From a bacterium (GTDB taxonomy: Bacteria > UBA8248), in contig JAVEPB010000143.1 in NCBI GenBank assembly GCA_030922375.1, positions 1-48,969 of the forward strand: a DNA stretch of 48,969 nucleotides, given 5' to 3'. The position numbers were made by a program, and so were the translations under genes. Below are positions 41,766 to 48,969 of the stretch, one piece after another. The notes beneath the pieces are model-generated. The model was not told the origin of the DNA. It was given only the letters and a program-made list of their open reading frames with translations, and made no database searches. Each line of letters opens with the position of its first letter. The first letter of the stretch is position 1.

Positions 41766-41996
41766 TTACAGCGCGCCTGTCACCTGAGCAAATGTATTGA
41801 CCAAGCCCCCCACGCCCTCAGTTCCGGACAGCGTCGTAAGCGCGGCAATGGCGATGACCGCCACGAGCGCGATGATCAAGGCGTATTCCACCATGGATTG
41901 CCCGCTTTCATCCCGCCGCAGGGATTCCCGAAACCGGCTCCCGCCGACAATATGGGTCCACCCCTTCGGAAACATTGTCCCATTCATCCGCACCAT
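41766..41996 (-). CDS. Orphan Flp-type (Tad, class IVb) pilin
   Basis: 76 residues if started at ATG 41996; shorter starts at 41987 or 41975 are possible and no Shine-Dalgarno site is clear. The prepilin signature is RDESGQSMVEYALIIALVAV: cleavage after Gly with Glu5 and Tyr6 of the mature protein (G/x4-E-Y), followed by a hydrophobic helix and a short tail NTFAQVTGAL. Flp pilins build thin adhesive fibres and need TadV-like peptidase, TadA ATPase and secretin; none is in the window. The gene lies between the two direct repeats. Confidence 0.85.
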   Translation of the reverse strand: MVRMNGTMFPKGWTHIVGGSRFRESLRRDESGQSMVEYALIIALVAVIAIAALTTLSGTEGVGGLVNTFAQVTGAL

Positions 41997-42188
41997 CCGG
42001 GACCGGAAAATTTACAAATCGACGGTCGACATTTCCATATCCCACAATTCCGGCAACAGGGTACAATGAATATCAATAAAATTGTCGTCAGGGAAATTGG
42101 TTGTTGGGGGGGGATAAGGGATAAAATAATTAAAAAGTCCGCGATACTGAGTCACGCCGAAAAATTCCGGCAGCGCATCGGTGGAAAA
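41997..42188 (-). promoter_or_regulatory. Upstream region of the pilin gene
   Basis: AT-richer than the flanks (aatatcaataaaattgtcgt, ataaaataattaaaaa). It is expected to contain the pilin promoter. Its composition differs from the neighbouring genes, consistent with having come in with the pilin. Confidence 0.4.
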
Positions 42189-42360
42189 CGCTCAGGCAAC
42201 CCCCTCTAGGAGACGCCTTCTTTTTTCAGCATCCGGATCGCCGAGCCGAACCCGGCCAGCGTTTCCTCGATGATGTCGGGGGTGTGCGCGGTCGAGACCA
42301 GGGCGCGGTCGCCGTTGAAGTCGATGCCGTGGAGGATAACGGCCTGCCGGAGGGCGCGGC
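42189..42360. repeat. Direct repeat, right copy (172 bp)
   Basis: Partner of 41591-41762; lies at the 3' end of the intact aminotransferase gene. Confidence 0.9.
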
Positions 42361-43576
42361 TTTTCTCGGGGTGTCTCGCGTTCAGCCGCACCCAGGGAAC
42401 GTCCATGACCGACTGGTCCTCTCCGTCCGTGGGCGGCGCATCGGCGTCGTAGTAGATTTTCCAGTCGCTGTGATCGCCGTAGACCTTCCACGAAACGCTC
42501 TCGCGCGCCAGTATCTCGTTCATCCCCCGCCGAAGCCCGGCGGCCGCCTCGTTCGCCGCGCGAATCGCCTCGCCGTCCGCGATCGATTCGAGCATGGCGC
42601 AGCCCGCGGCGGCCGAAAGGGGGTTGGCGTTGAAGGTGCCGTGGTGGGGGATTTTCGTGCGGTGGGTCTCCTCGGGGGTGGGCTTCGTTTCGAGGTGGCG
42701 CATGACGTCCTCCCGCCCGGCGACGGCCCCGCCGGGTAGCCCGCCCGCGAGGATTTTGGCGAAGGCGGCGAGGTCGGGGGTCACGCCGGCGTGGGTCTGC
42801 GCCCCGCCGGGGGAGACCCTGAAGCCGGTGACCACCTCGTCGAAGATGAGCAGCGCTCCGGCCTTTTGCGTCTCCTCGCGCAGGCCCTCCAAAAACCCCG
42901 GCGCGAGGGGAACGGTCCCGAAGTGGGGGCCCGTGGGCTCGAGGATGAGCGCGGCGACCTCCCCCCCGGCGAGGGCGGATCGCACCGCCCCCAGATCGTT
43001 CATCGGGCACACCTCCACCGCGTCGACGGCGCCCGAGAGCTGCCCCGCCTCGGGCTCGGCGACGTAGGGCGCGTGCACGCCGATCTCGAGGCCTTCGTGC
43101 CAGCCGTGGAAGTGGCCGGCGAACTTGATCGCGCGCGAGCGCCCGGTGAAGGCCCGCGCGAGGCGCAGGGCCATGTGGGTGGCCTCGGTGCCGGTGCCGG
43201 TGAAGCGGACGCGCTCGGCGCAGGGAACCAGGCGGCAGACCCACTCGCCCCATTCGACCTCGGCGGCGTGGGAGGCGCCGTAGTGGGTGCCGCGAAGGGC
43301 CTGGTCGCGGACGGCGTCCCGGACGTGCGGCGGGTTGTGGCCGAAGAGGAGGGCGCCGTGGCCCATCCAGTAGTCGATGTAACGGTTTCCGTCGGCGTCC
43401 CATTTGAGAACGCCCTCGGCCCGCTCGACGTAGATCGGGAAGGGCCGCATCCGGCGGCTGTCGTGGGTGACGCCGTCCGGGAAGATGTTCCGGGCGCGCT
43501 CGAAAAGCGCGCGCGAGGCGGGCAGGGCTTCGGTGTAGCTGTCCTCGAGACCCGAGGAGGTGGTGGATTCCGGCAT
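42206..43576 (-). CDS. Class III (GSA-aminomutase-like) aminotransferase (2)
   Basis: 456 residues; ATG 43576 (MPESTTSSGLEDSYTEALPA) after GTGGAGGAC. TGTGTEATHMALRLARA, FAGHFHGWHEGLE, Asp246 in IFDEVVTGFR and Lys274 in AAFAKILAGGLPGGAVAGRE. Overall layout like the paralogue at 24000 (HemL-related), but the two are clearly diverged. It follows the class I aminotransferase by 48 bp on the same strand, so probably one operon using amino donors of different kinds. Its 3' end is duplicated at 41608. Confidence 0.9.
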   Translation of the reverse strand: MPESTTSSGLEDSYTEALPASRALFERARNIFPDGVTHDSRRMRPFPIYVERAEGVLKWDADGNRYIDYWMGHGALLFGHNPPHVRDAVRDQALRGTHYGASHAAEVEWGEWVCRLVPCAERVRFTGTGTEATHMALRLARAFTGRSRAIKFAGHFHGWHEGLEIGVHAPYVAEPEAGQLSGAVDAVEVCPMNDLGAVRSALAGGEVAALILEPTGPHFGTVPLAPGFLEGLREETQKAGALLIFDEVVTGFRVSPGGAQTHAGVTPDLAAFAKILAGGLPGGAVAGREDVMRHLETKPTPEETHRTKIPHHGTFNANPLSAAAGCAMLESIADGEAIRAANEAAAGLRRGMNEILARESVSWKVYGDHSDWKIYYDADAPPTDGEDQSVMDVPWVRLNARHPEKSRALRQAVILHGIDFNGDRALVSTAHTPDIIEETLAGFGSAIRMLKKEGVS

Positions 43577-43624
43577 GTCGTCCTCCACTGTTCGGTTCTT
43601 GGTCAATTCTTGTTTGAGTTCGCC

Positions 43625-44770
43625 TCAGCCCAGGTGCTTGAACACCTCGGCCATGACGTTCATTCCGCGTTCGATCTCATCGAGGCTGACCGAGTAGGTG
43701 AAGCGAATGTGGCTCTCGCCCGCCGCGCCGAATTCCGAGCCGCTCCGGATGTTCACCCCCGACTCGAAGGCGCGTTCGAACACCTCCTTAGAGGAGATCG
43801 GAAACTCGTAGCGGCACCAGAGGTAGAAGCCGCCCTGGGGGACGAGAGGGATCATCCCGGGGATGTCCTCGGCCATGCGGTGCATCAGGCTGCCGCGCTT
43901 GAAGTACTCCTCCGCCATGTCGGCGACGCATTGCTGGGAGCCGTTCAGGGCGGCGGCCCCGGCGCGCTGGACGAAGGAGCAGATCGGGCCGTTGATCGAT
44001 CGGTGCACTCCGAATAGAAGGGAGGTCAGCCCCGGCGGCGTGACGATGTGGCCCAAACGCCAGCCGGTCATCGAATAGGTCTTCGAAAACGTGTCGAGAA
44101 GGAAGAGGCGCTCCTTGTGCTCGGTGAAGGAGAGCAGGGGGGTGTGTTCGTAGCCCGGCTGGAGGATTTTCGCGTAGGCCTCGTCCGAAATCAGGAGAAG
44201 ATCCTTTTCGGCGCAGAGCTCGACGAGGGCCTTGATGTCCTCGCGTTTGTAGACGACCCCGGTCGGGTTGTTGGGGTTGCAGAACAGGACGAGCCGCGTT
44301 TTGTCGGTGATCGCCGCGCGGACGGCCTCGACGTCGAGGTGATATTCCTCGTTGTGGGGGACGAGGACGGGCCGGGCGCCGAGCAGGCGGACGACGTGGA
44401 GGTAGAGGGAGTATGTCGGGTCCATGAAGATGGCCTCGTCGCCCGGATCGAGAAACGCCGTCATCAGGGTGTAGATGCCCGAACTCGCGCCGTTGGTGGC
44501 GAAAACCTCGTCGGGGGTGTATTCGGCCCCCGTGTCACGGCGGATGGCGCCGCAGACGGCCCGGAGGAACTCGGGGTCGCCGTAGCCGGGGGCGTAGTAG
44601 GTGAGGCCCTCGTCGAGGGCGTCCTTGGCGGCCTGGCGGATATGCTCCGGGGTGGGGAAGTTGGGCGTACCGCTGTCGAGGCGGATCATGCCCTCGGGCC
44701 GTTGGGTGGTCATGTGTTTCGCCCGCTCCCCGCCGGCGACGCTCTGGACGTATTGCGAAATATGGACCAT
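43625..44770 (-). CDS. Class I/II aminotransferase (aspartate/aromatic type)
   Basis: 381 residues; ATG 44770 (MVHISQYVQSVAGGERAKHM) with GGAG 8-9 nt upstream. DSGTPNFPTP substrate loop, ATNGASSGIYTLM, FCNPNNPTG, DEAYAKIL, Schiff-base Lys230 in DTFSKTYSMTGWRLGH, and Arg residue in HIRFTYS for the carboxylate. Cytoplasmic PLP transaminase; substrate unknown. First gene of a two-gene minus-strand operon with the class III enzyme. Confidence 0.92.
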   Translation of the reverse strand: MVHISQYVQSVAGGERAKHMTTQRPEGMIRLDSGTPNFPTPEHIRQAAKDALDEGLTYYAPGYGDPEFLRAVCGAIRRDTGAEYTPDEVFATNGASSGIYTLMTAFLDPGDEAIFMDPTYSLYLHVVRLLGARPVLVPHNEEYHLDVEAVRAAITDKTRLVLFCNPNNPTGVVYKREDIKALVELCAEKDLLLISDEAYAKILQPGYEHTPLLSFTEHKERLFLLDTFSKTYSMTGWRLGHIVTPPGLTSLLFGVHRSINGPICSFVQRAGAAALNGSQQCVADMAEEYFKRGSLMHRMAEDIPGMIPLVPQGGFYLWCRYEFPISSKEVFERAFESGVNIRSGSEFGAAGESHIRFTYSVSLDEIERGMNVMAEVFKHLG

Positions 44771-45097
44771 GAAAAATACTCCGGGTAGAAAGAATAAAAG
44801 AAACGGTGGAGGGGATTATACAGGCGGATGTCCCTTTTTGCCCGCGCCCGGCGTTTCTTTACGGTAATTTTATTGTCTGGATAATATCTATATATTCAAA
44901 AGGTTACAATAACCGGCGCGGACGAGCGAAATATTAGCCTCGAGAACCGAAAATGAAAACGGCCCTCCCTTTGTTAGGATGAATGAAGCGGCCGCCGGCC
45001 CCGCAAGCCTCGCAGGCTCGGGAGGTTGAGTGAGGCGGACTGCCGGCCCCGCCGCCGGACCACAACGCGGAGGCCATTTTCAATATCGGGAGCGGTG
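44771..45097. other. Divergent intergenic region, aminotransferase / membrane protein
   Basis: 327 bp without a gene. AT-rich around 44865-44920 (probably promoters) with a small hairpin GGTTA-CAA-TAACC near 44902, then GC-rich with short repeats of gccggccccgc near 44995-45060 and a perfect AGCCT-CGC-AGGCT hairpin. Confidence 0.5.
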
Positions 45098-45598
45098 ATG
45101 AAAAGAGTATTGGCCACGGGTATCGGCGGGGGCGTCGTCGGCGCTCTCATCTTCTGGCTCTATCAGGTGAATTTTCAGGGCGCGACGATCCCGGCCTTCA
45201 TCGGAGCGCAAATCGTCCGGCAGGGGAAATACGCCCTCTCGCCCGGCTGGGTCGGATGGGGCGTTCACCTGTGGGTGAGCCTGTCGTATGCCTTTCTCTT
45301 TGCCCTCATCGCCCGGTTTCTCCTGCCGCGCCGGTTCACCCTCAACCGCACGCTGGCTTTTGCCCTGGCGCTCGCGCTGGGTTGGATCACAACCCTCATC
45401 GCGGCGCCCGCCATTCAGATCACCATCGCCCTTCTCGCGGGCAAGGGCTTTCCGGCGAAACTCTGGCCGCTGAACCCCGCCAAGGGCCACCCTTTTTGGA
45501 ATCATCTGATTTTCTTCGCCCTCGTCTGGGCGATCGACACCGGATCGGCTTTTCTCCACGGCGAGGCCGGCGACCGGCTCGAAGGCGCGGGGGATTAG
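45098..45598 (+). CDS. Unknown four-helix membrane protein
   Basis: 166 residues; ATG 45098 with GGAG 6 nt before (MKRVLATGIGGGVVGALIF). Four predicted membrane spans: near 8-27, 50-72, 80-108 and 140-160. Between the third and fourth is a short loop AGKGFPAKLWPLNPAKGHPF. No named family recognised. The next gene starts 7 bp later, so they are co-transcribed. Confidence 0.75.
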   Translation: MKRVLATGIGGGVVGALIFWLYQVNFQGATIPAFIGAQIVRQGKYALSPGWVGWGVHLWVSLSYAFLFALIARFLLPRRFTLNRTLAFALALALGWITTLIAAPAIQITIALLAGKGFPAKLWPLNPAKGHPFWNHLIFFALVWAIDTGSAFLHGEAGDRLEGAGD

Positions 45599-45605
45599 CC
45601 CGGCG

Positions 45606-46310
45606 ATGGGAAGCGCGCTCACCGTGAAGCGCCTGGCGCCGCTGGGGATCCTCGCGGCGGGCTTCATCGCGTTTTTCGCGCTCGGGCTCGATCGGTATCT
45701 GAGCTTCTCCGCGCTCAGGGAGAACCGCCACCTCCTCCTCGCCTGGGTCGATGCCTGGGGCGTCGCTGCGGCGGCGGCCTACATCGCCGTCTATGCGGCC
45801 GCGGTCGCTCTCTCGGTCCCCGGAGGCGCGGTGTTGAGCATCACGGGCGGCTTTCTGTTCGGCGCCCTTTGGGGAACCCTCTATATCCTCGTCGGAGCGA
45901 CGGCGGGGGCGACCGCGCTCTTCATCATCGCGAAGACATCGCTGGGCGAAATCCTTCGGGAAAAAGCCGGCCCCTGGCTGAAAAGGATGGAGGAGGGTTT
46001 CGGGAAAAATGCGCTGAGCTATCTGCTGGTCCTGAGGCTGGTGCCCCTTTTTCCGTTTTTCGTCGTGAACCTGGTTCCCGCCTTTCTGGGCGTCAGGCTA
46101 TCGACCTATGTCGTTGGCACCTTCTTCGGGATCATTCCGGGGACCGCCGTCTTCGCCTCGGTCGGAGCCGGGCTGGGCAGCATTTTCGACGGCGGCGAGG
46201 CGTTCTCGCTGACGGGGGTCATGACCCCTCAAATCATCGCCGCTATGTCAGGTCTCGCATTGCTCAGCCTGATTCCGGTGGCCTACAAAAAGTTCAAGGG
46301 AGCGGGGTAG
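45606..46310 (+). CDS. TVP38/TMEM64 (DedA-like) inner-membrane protein
   Basis: 234 residues with about six membrane spans. VTT-domain features: ALSVPGGAVLSITGGFLFG, GTLYILVGATAGATALFIIA, LRLVPLFPFFVVNLVPAFLG and GTFFGIIPGTAVFASVG. The family takes part in lipid transport or scrambling at the membrane and in envelope stress; exact function unknown. Starts at ATG 45606, in the same operon as the four-helix protein. Confidence 0.88.
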   Translation: MGSALTVKRLAPLGILAAGFIAFFALGLDRYLSFSALRENRHLLLAWVDAWGVAAAAAYIAVYAAAVALSVPGGAVLSITGGFLFGALWGTLYILVGATAGATALFIIAKTSLGEILREKAGPWLKRMEEGFGKNALSYLLVLRLVPLFPFFVVNLVPAFLGVRLSTYVVGTFFGIIPGTAVFASVGAGLGSIFDGGEAFSLTGVMTPQIIAAMSGLALLSLIPVAYKKFKGAG

Positions 46311-46352
46311 CCCGCGCCGGGTCAGGCCCGGGCCGGGCGCTTCCGCACCGGA

Positions 46353-47042
46353 TCAAGCCTGGGCGCGCTCGAGGGTATCCATCACCGCGTCGGTGTCGGT
46401 CACCCATCCGAACTTGGTCTCGAAACTCCATATGGTGGCCTGGCGCGTGAAATCGGGTCCGGTGTGATCCATCGCGTCCTCTATGAGGATGGGCCAGAAC
46501 TCGCGGAAGTAGGCTTCCCGCGCCGTGCTGTCGACGCAGACGTTCGTCGCCACCCCGGTGAAAAGGAGGTGGCGCACATCCATCCCGTGAAGACGACTCT
46601 CGAGATCCGTTCCCGCGAATCCGCTGAAACGGGCTTTTTTGACGACGATATCCCCGGGCTCGGGGGTCAGTTCGTCGATGATCCGCCAGCCCCAGGTGTC
46701 CTCCACGATGAGCTTGTCGCCCACCTCGGGCCGCTCGCTGATCATCTCCACCGCCATGTGTCTCATCCGGTTGGGCGACATGGGCCCCCCCGCGTCGCCG
46801 AGGTCGGGCCGGTAGCCGAACTGGAGGTAGACGACTTTCACCCCCGCGGCCCGCGCGGCGGGCAGCAGGCGCACGTTCGCCTCGATAGCGGGTTTTGTCT
46901 TCGCCTCATCGAAGCCGCTCCCGCCGGCGAGGTCCAGCATCCCGCCTTTTTTGGCGTAGGCGTTCTGCATGTCAACGACGATCACCGCCGTGCGGGCGAG
47001 GTCGATCTCCACTTCCCGGGGCCGTGCCTGCAGGATGGCCAT
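46353..47042 (-). CDS. Isochorismatase-family cysteine hydrolase (RutB-like)
   Basis: 229 residues; ATG 47042 after AAAGGAGACGCC. Catalytic triad visible: Asp24 in IVVDMQNAY, Lys135 or 136 in VVKKARFSGFAGTDLE, and Cys169 in GVATNVCVDSTAREA, with the cis-peptide before the Cys typical of the family. Substrates are amides such as carbamates, ureidoacrylate or nicotinamide. Its promoter is well formed (47076-47104) and is duplicated near 48.7 kb. Convergent with the TVP38 gene and divergent from the EamA gene. Confidence 0.9.
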   Translation of the reverse strand: MAILQARPREVEIDLARTAVIVVDMQNAYAKKGGMLDLAGGSGFDEAKTKPAIEANVRLLPAARAAGVKVVYLQFGYRPDLGDAGGPMSPNRMRHMAVEMISERPEVGDKLIVEDTWGWRIIDELTPEPGDIVVKKARFSGFAGTDLESRLHGMDVRHLLFTGVATNVCVDSTAREAYFREFWPILIEDAMDHTGPDFTRQATIWSFETKFGWVTDTDAVMDTLERAQA

Positions 47043-47075
47043 GGCGTCTCCTTTTGGTTTTGGTCCGATGGATTT

Positions 47076-47104
47076 ATTATAGGCGATAATCGCGGCGCCG
47101 TTAA
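47076..47104 (-). promoter_or_regulatory. Sigma-70 promoter of the isochorismatase-type gene
   Basis: On the minus strand TTAACG (47104-47099), a 17-bp spacer and TATAAT (47081-47076). The same spacing and -10 are kept in the duplicate at 48764-48792. Confidence 0.7.
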
Positions 47105-47123
47105 TCTCCCCGGAGGGAATCAG

Positions 47124-48032
47124 TTGGAGTCCCCTAACTACGCGCTCGGCATTCTTTTCGCAACGATTGCCTCTGTCTCGTGGGCGTCGGCCAATTTCTT
47201 CATCAAGCCGGCCTTGCGCGGCGCGCCTGTTTTGAAAGCGACGGCCGTGGTCACGAGCATCAACGCCTCATGCGTCCTCCTACTCACGTTGGCCTTTTTC
47301 CCCTTAGCCGCATTTCGCCCCACCGAATCCCGGACCTGGATTTTCGTCCTTCTTGCCGGAACCCTTCATTTCGGAGTCTCCCGGGCGTTCATGAACGCCG
47401 CCATACAGCGCATCGGGCCCAACCGCACCATCCCGGTGGCCAACAGTTTTCCGTTGGTCACGGCCTATCTGGCGACTTTTACACTCGGGGAGCCCCTGAC
47501 CTGGCGCATCGTCCTGGGCCTCGTCCTCCTCTTCTGCGGAATCACCCTTATCGTCCGGGCCAAGCCGGCTGTTGACGAGCCGGACCGCCCTCCCGCCGCC
47601 TCGCGGACCATCGCCGGGTGGGTCTTCGCCGGGCTCACTTCTCTCCTCATGGGGGTGTCGGCCGTATTTCTCAAGAGAGCCTCTCTCGACCTCCATCCGC
47701 TCGTCGTCTCCTCGTTGACGCTTTGGTGCGGGGCGGCGGTCGCCTGGCTCATCGTCGGGGCGTCGGGAAAAAAGGAGCCGCAGGGAGCCATTCCCCCCGG
47801 CGCCTGGAAATGGCTCCTCGCCGCCGCAGCCGGCCATTCGGTCGCAATCCCTTTCTACAATAGCGCTCTCACCCAGACCCTCGCCGTCCATGTGACATCC
47901 ATCGCCTCGGCCCAGCCCCTCATCGCGATACCCATCGGGTGGATATTCATGCGCGAGGCCGAGAACATCACCCTGCGCCTGATCGCCGGCGCCGCGCTTA
48001 CCGTAAGCGGTACGCTGCTCGTCATCGTGTAG
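47124..48032 (+). CDS. EamA/DMT-family transporter
   Basis: 302 residues if started at TTG 47124, 7 nt after CGGAGGG; an open frame continues far upstream but overlaps the isochorismatase gene antisense. Ten membrane spans in two EamA halves: VSWASANFFIKPALRG opens the first, GWVFAGLTSLLMGVSAVF the second, each ending in an AxPLx/LxxGExL-type pattern (FTLGEPLTW, WIFMREAENITL). EamA proteins export or exchange amino acids and other small metabolites. Shares its upstream region with the isochorismatase-type gene, which may be co-regulated. Confidence 0.85.
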   Translation: MESPNYALGILFATIASVSWASANFFIKPALRGAPVLKATAVVTSINASCVLLLTLAFFPLAAFRPTESRTWIFVLLAGTLHFGVSRAFMNAAIQRIGPNRTIPVANSFPLVTAYLATFTLGEPLTWRIVLGLVLLFCGITLIVRAKPAVDEPDRPPAASRTIAGWVFAGLTSLLMGVSAVFLKRASLDLHPLVVSSLTLWCGAAVAWLIVGASGKKEPQGAIPPGAWKWLLAAAAGHSVAIPFYNSALTQTLAVHVTSIASAQPLIAIPIGWIFMREAENITLRLIAGAALTVSGTLLVIV

Positions 48033-48155
48033 GCGGGAATTCGGGGAAAAGATTCCCTCGCTGCCGCATGCGTTATTGGATGAGAGGGGAAGCCCCTCCC
48101 GCAGAGAAGATAAATCCCACAATAAAAGAAGGGGGCGCTCAGGGAAGGGGTGTTT

Positions 48156-48674
48156 TTACGGCCTACTCTCTTTGGACACCCTAGCGGGTGTCACCTTCGG
48201 GAGCGGCCCGGCGGCGTGGCATTTGGGGCATCCCCCGGCCGGCAGAAGAAGATGGGTGGCCGGGTTAAGTGCCCGGCCCGGGTTGAGCGCCCGGCCCGGG
48301 TTGAGCGCCCGGCCCGTGGTCTGCATCCGGACCGGGATGACCCGCATCCCTCCAATCGCCTGTCCGCCGGCCACGGCGCATCTTGCGCACCGCCGGGAGA
48401 TCTCTTTCTCGCAGCCGTCCAGGACTTCCTGATAACACCACCAGCTCGAATCGCGCTTTGAGCGCTGGGCGGTGCCGGGAGGCAGGGTGAGCCGCACCCC
48501 GTCCACGACAACAATATCAGCCGAGGCGCTTCTTTCGATGATCTCCACGTTCGCCCGGCGGCAGTTCCCGTAGCCACAGCAATTCTCGGGCACACCGGGG
48601 GGAAGGCCCGGGCGGTCCTCATCCACGGCCGCGAGAAAAAAGGGCACGAGAGCGATAAGAATGATTCGCTTCAA
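48156..48674 (-). CDS. Cys-rich exported hypothetical protein with three GRALNP repeats
   Basis: 172 residues if started at TTG 48674 (MKRIILIALVPFFLAAVDED), giving a signal peptide; a TTG at 48701 is also in frame. The first mature part has CCGYGNCRRANVEII and SSWWCYQEVLDGCEKE, reminiscent of small exported proteins with C-C-x3-D/N-C and W-C patterns found in alphaproteobacteria. Then SRRCARC, the repeat GRALNPGRALNPGRALNP, and GGCPKCHAAG. Eight or more Cys suggest disulfides or metal binding in the periplasm. Its 5' end abuts the duplicated isochorismatase leader, so it appears to have gained a new promoter. Confidence 0.65.
   Translation of the reverse strand: MKRIILIALVPFFLAAVDEDRPGLPPGVPENCCGYGNCRRANVEIIERSASADIVVVDGVRLTLPPGTAQRSKRDSSWWCYQEVLDGCEKEISRRCARCAVAGGQAIGGMRVIPVRMQTTGRALNPGRALNPGRALNPATHLLLPAGGCPKCHAAGPLPKVTPARVSKESRP
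48263..48316. repeat. Three 18-bp tandem repeats inside a coding region
   Basis: GGTTAAGTGCCCGGCCCG (48263-48280) and GGTTGAGCGCCCGGCCCG twice (48281-48298, 48299-48316) encode the GRALNP hexapeptide on the minus strand. The multiple of 3 keeps the frame. Confidence 0.85.
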
Positions 48675-48691
48675 GATTCCGCCCCCGCTGC

Positions 48692-48797
48692 CGATCTCCA
48701 ATTCCCGGGCCGGGCCCGCAGGGTCGCCACGGCGTCTCCTTTTTCGGTTCGCTCCCCCACTTCATTATAGATAATAATCGATGCCCAGGTAATCTTG
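48692..48797 (-). pseudogene. Duplicated promoter and first codons of the isochorismatase-type gene
   Basis: Aligns with 47003-47107: same promoter, same GGAGACGCC ribosome-binding site, and GTG (48730) in place of ATG. Translation gives VATLRARPG against MAILQARPRE. One C is missing in the CCCC run after codon 8, which shifts the frame to NWRSAAGAES and a stop. Without that deletion the frame would run on into the Cys-rich gene. So this is a relic of a promoter duplication. Confidence 0.8.
48764..48792 (-). promoter_or_regulatory. Duplicated sigma-70 promoter
   Basis: Minus strand TTACCT (48792-48787), 17-bp spacer, TATAAT (48769-48764). A copy of the 47076-47104 promoter with the -10 unchanged; would now drive the Cys-rich gene. 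Confidence 0.65.
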
Positions 48798-48807
48798 ATT
48801 TTCGAGA

Positions 48808-48835
48808 CCCCGCCGGACCTTCGGACGGGGCTTTT
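48808..48835 (+). terminator. Probable intrinsic terminator
   Basis: CCCCG (48808-48812) and CGGGG (48826-48830) with an inner CCG/CGG pair, then C and four T. It lies between the duplicated promoter and the IS element. Confidence 0.5.
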
Positions 48836-48895
48836 GACGTGCCCCCCTCTCGTCGGTCCATGCTGAAGCAGCGGATTTTCGATACTCTTTCGGTA

Positions 48896-48969
48896 TGAAC
48901 CGCCCAACTTGGGGGGATATTCCATGTCCAGGAAGCGCCACACACCAGAGCAGATCATCGGCAAGCTGA
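48896..48969 (+). mobile_element. Left end of an IS3-family insertion sequence (cut by window)
   Basis: The sequence TGAACCGCCC at 48896 resembles the inverted-repeat tips of IS3-family elements, and 18 bp later an OrfA-type start follows. Only the first 74 bp are inside the window, so the group, the right end and any target duplication are unseen. Confidence 0.65.
48924..48969 (+). CDS. IS3-family transposase OrfA, first 15 codons
   Basis: ATG 48924 encodes MSRKRHTPEQIIGKL before the window ends. This is the typical beginning of the helix-turn-helix protein OrfA of IS3 elements (R-K-R-H-T-P-E-Q-I-I-x-K-L). OrfA binds the IS ends and is normally joined to OrfB by frameshifting. The remainder lies outside the window. 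Confidence 0.8.
   Translation, partial: MSRKRHTPEQIIGKL

Overview
The window is GC-rich chromosomal DNA from a Gram-negative heterotroph, read by eye only. The lineage cannot be fixed. The gene mix (many substrate-binding transport and CoA-linked catabolic genes, a FecR-domain exported protein, PilZ and cyclic-nucleotide sensors, very frequent TTG/GTG starts) resembles uncultured metagenome lineages such as Tectomicrobia, Nitrospinota-like or deltaproteobacterial groups, but that is a guess. I see no rRNA, tRNA, phage or CRISPR.

Layout. 1-5.3 kb: an amidohydrolase cut by the left edge and a partner protein of unknown function (minus), a MetE-like protein lacking two zinc cysteines, a cupin, a surface-antigen-like protein, a PilZ protein, and a stand-alone cyclic-nucleotide-binding protein. 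5.3-10.9 kb: a decayed VOC-fold gene, then a five-gene plus-strand catabolic run (3-hydroxyisobutyrate-dehydrogenase-like, SDR, aldo/keto reductase, two acyl-CoA dehydrogenases). 10.9-13.5 kb: a second cyclic-nucleotide-binding protein behind an attenuator-like leader, an RNA-rich intergenic region with a strong intrinsic terminator (candidate sRNA), and a DHH phosphoesterase. 13.7-22.8 kb: an NMT1-like binding protein, two carboxymuconolactone-decarboxylase-fold proteins, a cupin, an SDR, a fused hydantoinase A/B and a CocE-type hydrolase. 23.1-31.2 kb: an orphan PAS protein, a GSA-type aminotransferase, an exported TPR protein and a 1342-residue exported FecR-domain protein built from 22-residue Ala-rich repeats and (GGP)n blocks. 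31.7-35 kb: two MaoC hot-dog proteins and a SucCD-like CoA ligase. 35.1-41.5 kb: an iron/polyamine-type ABC importer with a 2-hydroxyacid dehydrogenase and a threonine-synthase-like enzyme. 41.6-44.8 kb: an orphan Flp pilin sitting between a 172-bp direct repeat, and two aminotransferases. 45-49 kb: membrane proteins, an isochorismatase-type hydrolase, an EamA exporter, a Cys-rich exported protein behind a duplicated copy of the isochorismatase promoter, and the first bases of an IS3-family element.

Most genes look like uptake and breakdown of small carboxylic, amino or amide compounds: transporters and binding proteins bring substrates in, hydantoinase and CocE hydrolases open them, aminotransferases, SDR/AKR/hydroxyacid dehydrogenases convert them, and CoA ligase, MaoC and acyl-CoA dehydrogenases carry the acyl-CoA steps. 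No substrate is fixed by the sequence.

The most unusual items are the repeat-block FecR protein with its TPR neighbour, the candidate structured RNAs at 12.2-12.5 kb, and several recent small rearrangements (pilin insertion, promoter duplication, short tandem duplications between genes).
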